A program made the translations under genes and the position numbers. Source: an uncultured Collinsella sp. (lineage in GTDB: Bacteria; Actinomycetota; Coriobacteriia; Coriobacteriales; Coriobacteriaceae). Taken from it: a stretch of 7,969 nt of DNA. Of this stretch, positions 5,599-7,969 are shown one piece after another. The notes beneath the pieces were generated by a model, which saw only the letters and a program-made list of their open reading frames with translations, was not told the DNA's origin and searched no databases. Location: assembly GCA_900550205.1 (NCBI GenBank), contig URRJ01000086.1:1-7969 (forward strand), given 5' to 3'. Numbering within the stretch: the stretch's first letter is position 1; the number at the start of each line of letters is the position of its first letter.

Positions 5599-6948
5599 AT
5601 GGATACTCCGTTGGGCTCCGCACTCTATATCACCCTCGGGTGCGCCAAGAACGAGGTCGATACCGACCGTATGCGTTCGCTGCTGACCGCCGCGGGCTAC
5701 GAGGAGGCATTCGATCCGCAGGATGCCGATATCGCCATCGTCAATACGTGCTCGTTCCTTGCCTCTGCAACGTCCGAGAGCATCGAGACCACGCTCGAGC
5801 TTGCCAATGAGGTGCAGGACGGCGTTCGTTCCTGCCCGATCGTCATGTGCGGCTGTGTGCCGTCACGCTACGGCGACGACCTGCCCGACGAGCTGCCCGA
5901 AGTTGCGGCCTTTGTGAAGGCCGACGAGGAAGACGGCATCGTGGCGGTCATCGATGACGTGCTGGGTGTCGAGCGCGAGATTGCCGCCTATATTCCGCAG
6001 GTCAAGCGTACCGTCGAGGGCGCTGTCGCCTACGTCAAGATCTCCGATGGCTGCAACCGCTTCTGTAGCTTCTGCATGATCCCGTATATCCGCGGTCGTT
6101 ATCACTCGCGTAATGCCGAGAGCATTATCTCCGAGGTGCGCGACCTGGTCGCCGGTGGCGTGCGCGAGATCGTTCTGATCGGTCAGGACACGGGCATCTG
6201 GGGTACCGACTTTGCCGACGAGGACCTCGCCGAGGGCGAGCCGCGCAATCTGGCGCAGCTGTTGCAGGCCGTTGCTGAGGCGGTGCGTCCTCATAACGTG
6301 TGGGTCCGCGTACTCTACCTGCAGCCCGAGGGCATGACTGACGAGCTTATCGAGACCATTCGCGATACGCCCGAGGTGCTGCCCTATATCGATATCCCCG
6401 TGCAGCACTGCGATGCGCGCATCCTTAAGGCCATGCGTCGCTCCGGTTCGCGCCAGGAGCTCGAGGATCTGTTCCGCGACCTGCGCGAGCGCATCCCCGG
6501 TATTGTGATTCGCTCCACGGCCATGGTTGGCTTCCCGACCGAGACCGACGACGAGTTCCGCGATCTTATCGACTTTATGGACACCGTCGGCTTTGACTAC
6601 ACGAGCGTCTTTGCCTACTCGCGTGAGGAGGGCAGCCTGGCCGCCAAGATGGAGGGGCAGGTCGATGAGGAGGTCAAGCTCGAGCGCGCCCAGGAGGCCA
6701 TGGACCTGGCCGAGTCGCTCGGTTTTGCTGCAACTGCCGCACATGTGGGCGAACGCGCCCAGGTGATCGTCGACGGTATCGAGGAGACCGAAGACGGTGC
6801 CGAGCTCATCGGACATGCCTGGTTCCAGGCGCCCGATTCCGATGGTGCGGTGCATCTGGATGCCAGCGAGGCATCTGTGGGCGATATTCTGACGGTCGAG
6901 TTTACCGATAGCTTCTGCTACGAGCTTATCGGTCATGTTGTGGAGTAG
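5599..6948 (+). CDS. rimO: Ribosomal protein uS12 (aspartate C3)-methylthiotransferase RimO
   Basis: This 449-residue radical-SAM enzyme adds a methylthio group to the beta carbon of a conserved aspartate of ribosomal protein uS12 (Asp89 in E. coli numbering). The N-terminal MTTase domain (about 7-125) opens with ITLGCAKNEVDTDRM, the form typical of RimO rather than the tRNA enzyme MiaB. Its likely auxiliary [4Fe-4S] ligands are Cys15, Cys51 and Cys86. The radical-SAM domain carries the CxxxCxxC cluster at Cys152, Cys156 and Cys159 (SDGCNRFCSFCMIPYIRGR), followed by IVLIGQDTGIWG, IDIPVQHCDARILKAMRR and STAMVGFPTETDDEF. A C-terminal TRAM domain spans about 382-449. Length and all six cysteines fit a complete enzyme. 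It ends nine bases before pgsA. Annotation is very secure; substrate specificity is taken from the family. Confidence 0.97.
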   Translation: MDTPLGSALYITLGCAKNEVDTDRMRSLLTAAGYEEAFDPQDADIAIVNTCSFLASATSESIETTLELANEVQDGVRSCPIVMCGCVPSRYGDDLPDELPEVAAFVKADEEDGIVAVIDDVLGVEREIAAYIPQVKRTVEGAVAYVKISDGCNRFCSFCMIPYIRGRYHSRNAESIISEVRDLVAGGVREIVLIGQDTGIWGTDFADEDLAEGEPRNLAQLLQAVAEAVRPHNVWVRVLYLQPEGMTDELIETIRDTPEVLPYIDIPVQHCDARILKAMRRSGSRQELEDLFRDLRERIPGIVIRSTAMVGFPTETDDEFRDLIDFMDTVGFDYTSVFAYSREEGSLAAKMEGQVDEEVKLERAQEAMDLAESLGFAATAAHVGERAQVIVDGIEETEDGAELIGHAWFQAPDSDGAVHLDASEASVGDILTVEFTDSFCYELIGHVVE

Positions 6949-6952
6949 GAGA
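6947..6952 (+). promoter_or_regulatory. Ribosome binding site of pgsA, overlapping the rimO stop
   Basis: AGGAGA begins within the TAG stop of rimO and ends five bases before the GTG at 6958. This supports the GTG as start and suggests coupling between rimO and pgsA translation. Confidence 0.7.
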
Positions 6953-6957
6953 GCGTC

Positions 6958-7596
6958 GTGGCTAACGAGAGCAATAAGGAACTGACGAGTGTTTGGACGC
7001 CCGCCAACATCGTGACGTGCGTGCGCATCGTCTTCATTCCGGTGTTCATGATCGTGTCGGCGCTGTCTCACACAAGCGTTGCCGGTACGGATTTGAGCAC
7101 CTTCGACGGCCCGCTCGCCGCTGCCGCCTTTGTTCTGTACGTCATCCTGTCGTGCACCGATAAGGTTGATGGCTACCTGGCTCGTTCGCGCAACGAGATC
7201 ACCGACTTCGGTAAGTTCCTGGATCCCATCGCCGACAAGCTGCTGGTGTTCTCGGCCCTGCTGCTGTTCTTGGATTTTGGCGCGGTGAGCGTGTGGTCCG
7301 TGTTCATCATCTTGTTCCGCGAGCTGCTGGTGAGTGCCCTTCGCATGGTCGCGAGCGCTGCCGGCGTGGTCGTTGCCGCCGATAAGCTCGGCAAGTATAA
7401 GACGGCGACCACGATGGTCTCCATCTGCGGCTATCTGTGCGTCTTTGCGATGGCCGGTCTCCAGCTGGGGTCGGTGTCGCTGCTGCTCGGTGTCTATTCG
7501 GTGTCGCGCTTCCTGTACGTCATCGCCGTGATTTTGACCATTGTCTCGGGCGCCCAGTACTTCTGGAACTGTCGCAAGATCGTCTTTTCGGTCTAG
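6958..7596 (+). CDS. pgsA: CDP-diacylglycerol-glycerol-3-phosphate 3-phosphatidyltransferase
   Basis: A 212-residue integral membrane enzyme that joins CDP-diacylglycerol and sn-glycerol 3-phosphate to make phosphatidylglycerol phosphate and CMP, the committed step to phosphatidylglycerol and cardiolipin. The CDP-alcohol phosphotransferase motif D-x2-D-G-x2-A-R-x8-G-x3-D-x3-D is complete: Asp68, Asp71, Gly72, Ala75, Arg76, Gly85, Asp89 and Asp93, the aspartates being metal-binding or catalytic in the family. WTPANIVTCVRIVFIPVF (13-30) is the usual N-terminal signature, and DKLGKYKTATTM (142-153) fits the PgsA subfamily. Hydrophobic stretches at about 17-36, 52-66, 95-120, 128-141, 150-166 and 173-200 agree with a six-helix membrane protein. 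The GTG start has AGGAGA five bases upstream. Its TAG stop is followed in the same frame by cinA. Other CDP-alcohol transferases are possible, but position and motifs favour PgsA. Confidence 0.93.
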   Translation: MANESNKELTSVWTPANIVTCVRIVFIPVFMIVSALSHTSVAGTDLSTFDGPLAAAAFVLYVILSCTDKVDGYLARSRNEITDFGKFLDPIADKLLVFSALLLFLDFGAVSVWSVFIILFRELLVSALRMVASAAGVVVAADKLGKYKTATTMVSICGYLCVFAMAGLQLGSVSLLLGVYSVSRFLYVIAVILTIVSGAQYFWNCRKIVFSV

Positions 7597-7608
7597 GTCC
7601 TGGTGGGT

Positions 7609-7969
7609 ATGACGGAGTCTTATTTGCTAATCGCCGCAAACAACGAGGAACTGGCGTGCGATATTGTCGAGCGCGCGAGTGCCCGTGGTGTGACGGTCTC
7701 GACGGCGGAGTCGCTGACGGCGGGTATGATTGCCTCGACGATTGCCGATATCCCGGGTGCCTCGGCGGTGCTTCGTGGTGGCGCGGTGACCTACTGCGAT
7801 GAGATCAAACATCGCGTGCTCGGCGTTAAACAGGAAACGCTCGATCGGTTTAGCGCCGTGTCGCACCAGACGGCTCGCGAGATGGCCGCAGGCTCGCTGG
7901 AGCTTTATCAGAGCGATATAGCCGTAAGCGCAACGGGCTACGCTGGGCCCGGTGGTGGCACCGAGCAAG
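7609..7969 (+). CDS. cinA: CinA C-terminal-type nicotinamide-nucleotide amidohydrolase (3' end outside the window)
   Basis: Open reading frame of 120 codons running off the right edge. It encodes the CinA C-terminal / PncC domain, which deamidates nicotinamide mononucleotide to nicotinate mononucleotide in NAD salvage. Visible motifs are STAESLTAG (31-39, containing the likely nucleophile Ser35), RGGAVTYCDEIKHRVLGV (56-73, with Tyr62 and Lys67) and SATGYAGPGGGTEQ (107-120). There is no MoaB-like N-terminal half: the frame starts 12 bases after pgsA, so this is the short, stand-alone form (about 160 residues in other species; pncC or ygaD in E. coli), and roughly 40 residues should lie beyond the edge. 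ATG at 7609 is the chosen start; GTG at 7603 is in frame just upstream. The ribosome binding site is weak (AGGT at 7595-7598), suggesting reliance on coupling to pgsA. The pgsA-cinA order, often followed by recA, is conserved in Gram-positive bacteria. Confidence 0.93.
   Translation, partial: MTESYLLIAANNEELACDIVERASARGVTVSTAESLTAGMIASTIADIPGASAVLRGGAVTYCDEIKHRVLGVKQETLDRFSAVSHQTAREMAAGSLELYQSDIAVSATGYAGPGGGTEQ

Noticed and set aside
7627..7968. 113-codon minus-strand frame at the right edge
   Set aside because: It lies opposite cinA, whose + strand translation has clear CinA/PncC motifs. The minus frame ends at the rare sense CTA codon of cinA Leu7.

Overview
The window is a gene-dense, high-GC segment (roughly 60% by eye) of a bacterial chromosome. 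All seven genes lie on the + strand and there is almost no intergenic DNA. The gene set and order (RNase J, FtsK/SpoIIIE, a RodZ-like membrane protein, YajQ, RimO, PgsA, CinA) point to a Gram-positive actinobacterial genome. The class Coriobacteriia, for example a Collinsella-type gut bacterium, is my best guess, based on remembered protein similarity and synteny rather than a search. Nothing suggests a mobile element, phage, CRISPR array, defence island or RNA gene.

Layout: 1-764 is the 3' part of an RNase J gene whose start lies off the left edge. 766-3540 is ftsK, read from a TTG start one base after the rnj stop. 3540-5048 is a RodZ-like gene with an N-terminal helix-turn-helix and one membrane segment; its ATG overlaps the ftsK stop by one base. 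5075-5572 is yajQ and 5599-6948 is rimO, each preceded by a 26-base gap containing the same GAAAGGA ribosome binding site. 6958-7596 is pgsA, from GTG. From 7609 to the right edge is the start of a cinA/pncC gene that is cut off by the window. No gap between genes exceeds 26 bases and none holds a convincing terminator, so the block is probably one operon with extensive translational coupling.

How the genes fit together: they are housekeeping functions for growth and division. They cover RNA turnover (RNase J), chromosome translocation at the septum (FtsK), cell shape or envelope organisation (RodZ-like), a small nucleotide-binding protein (YajQ), modification of ribosomal protein uS12 (RimO), anionic phospholipid synthesis (PgsA) and NAD-related salvage (CinA/PncC). 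The ftsK - HTH/RodZ-like - pgsA - cinA (- recA) neighbourhood is a known conserved arrangement in Gram-positive bacteria.

The unusual part is the pair of adjacent membrane proteins. FtsK has a long acidic linker with a duplicated AKTTLLPRRH motif. The RodZ-like protein has a cytoplasmic linker of about 170 residues with 32 arginines, 9 tyrosines and no lysine, resembling a eukaryotic RGG/Tyr low-complexity domain, while its extracytoplasmic part uses lysine almost exclusively and ends in Asp-Gly-Thr repeats. These are the observations most worth following. I did not find a wholly new system here.
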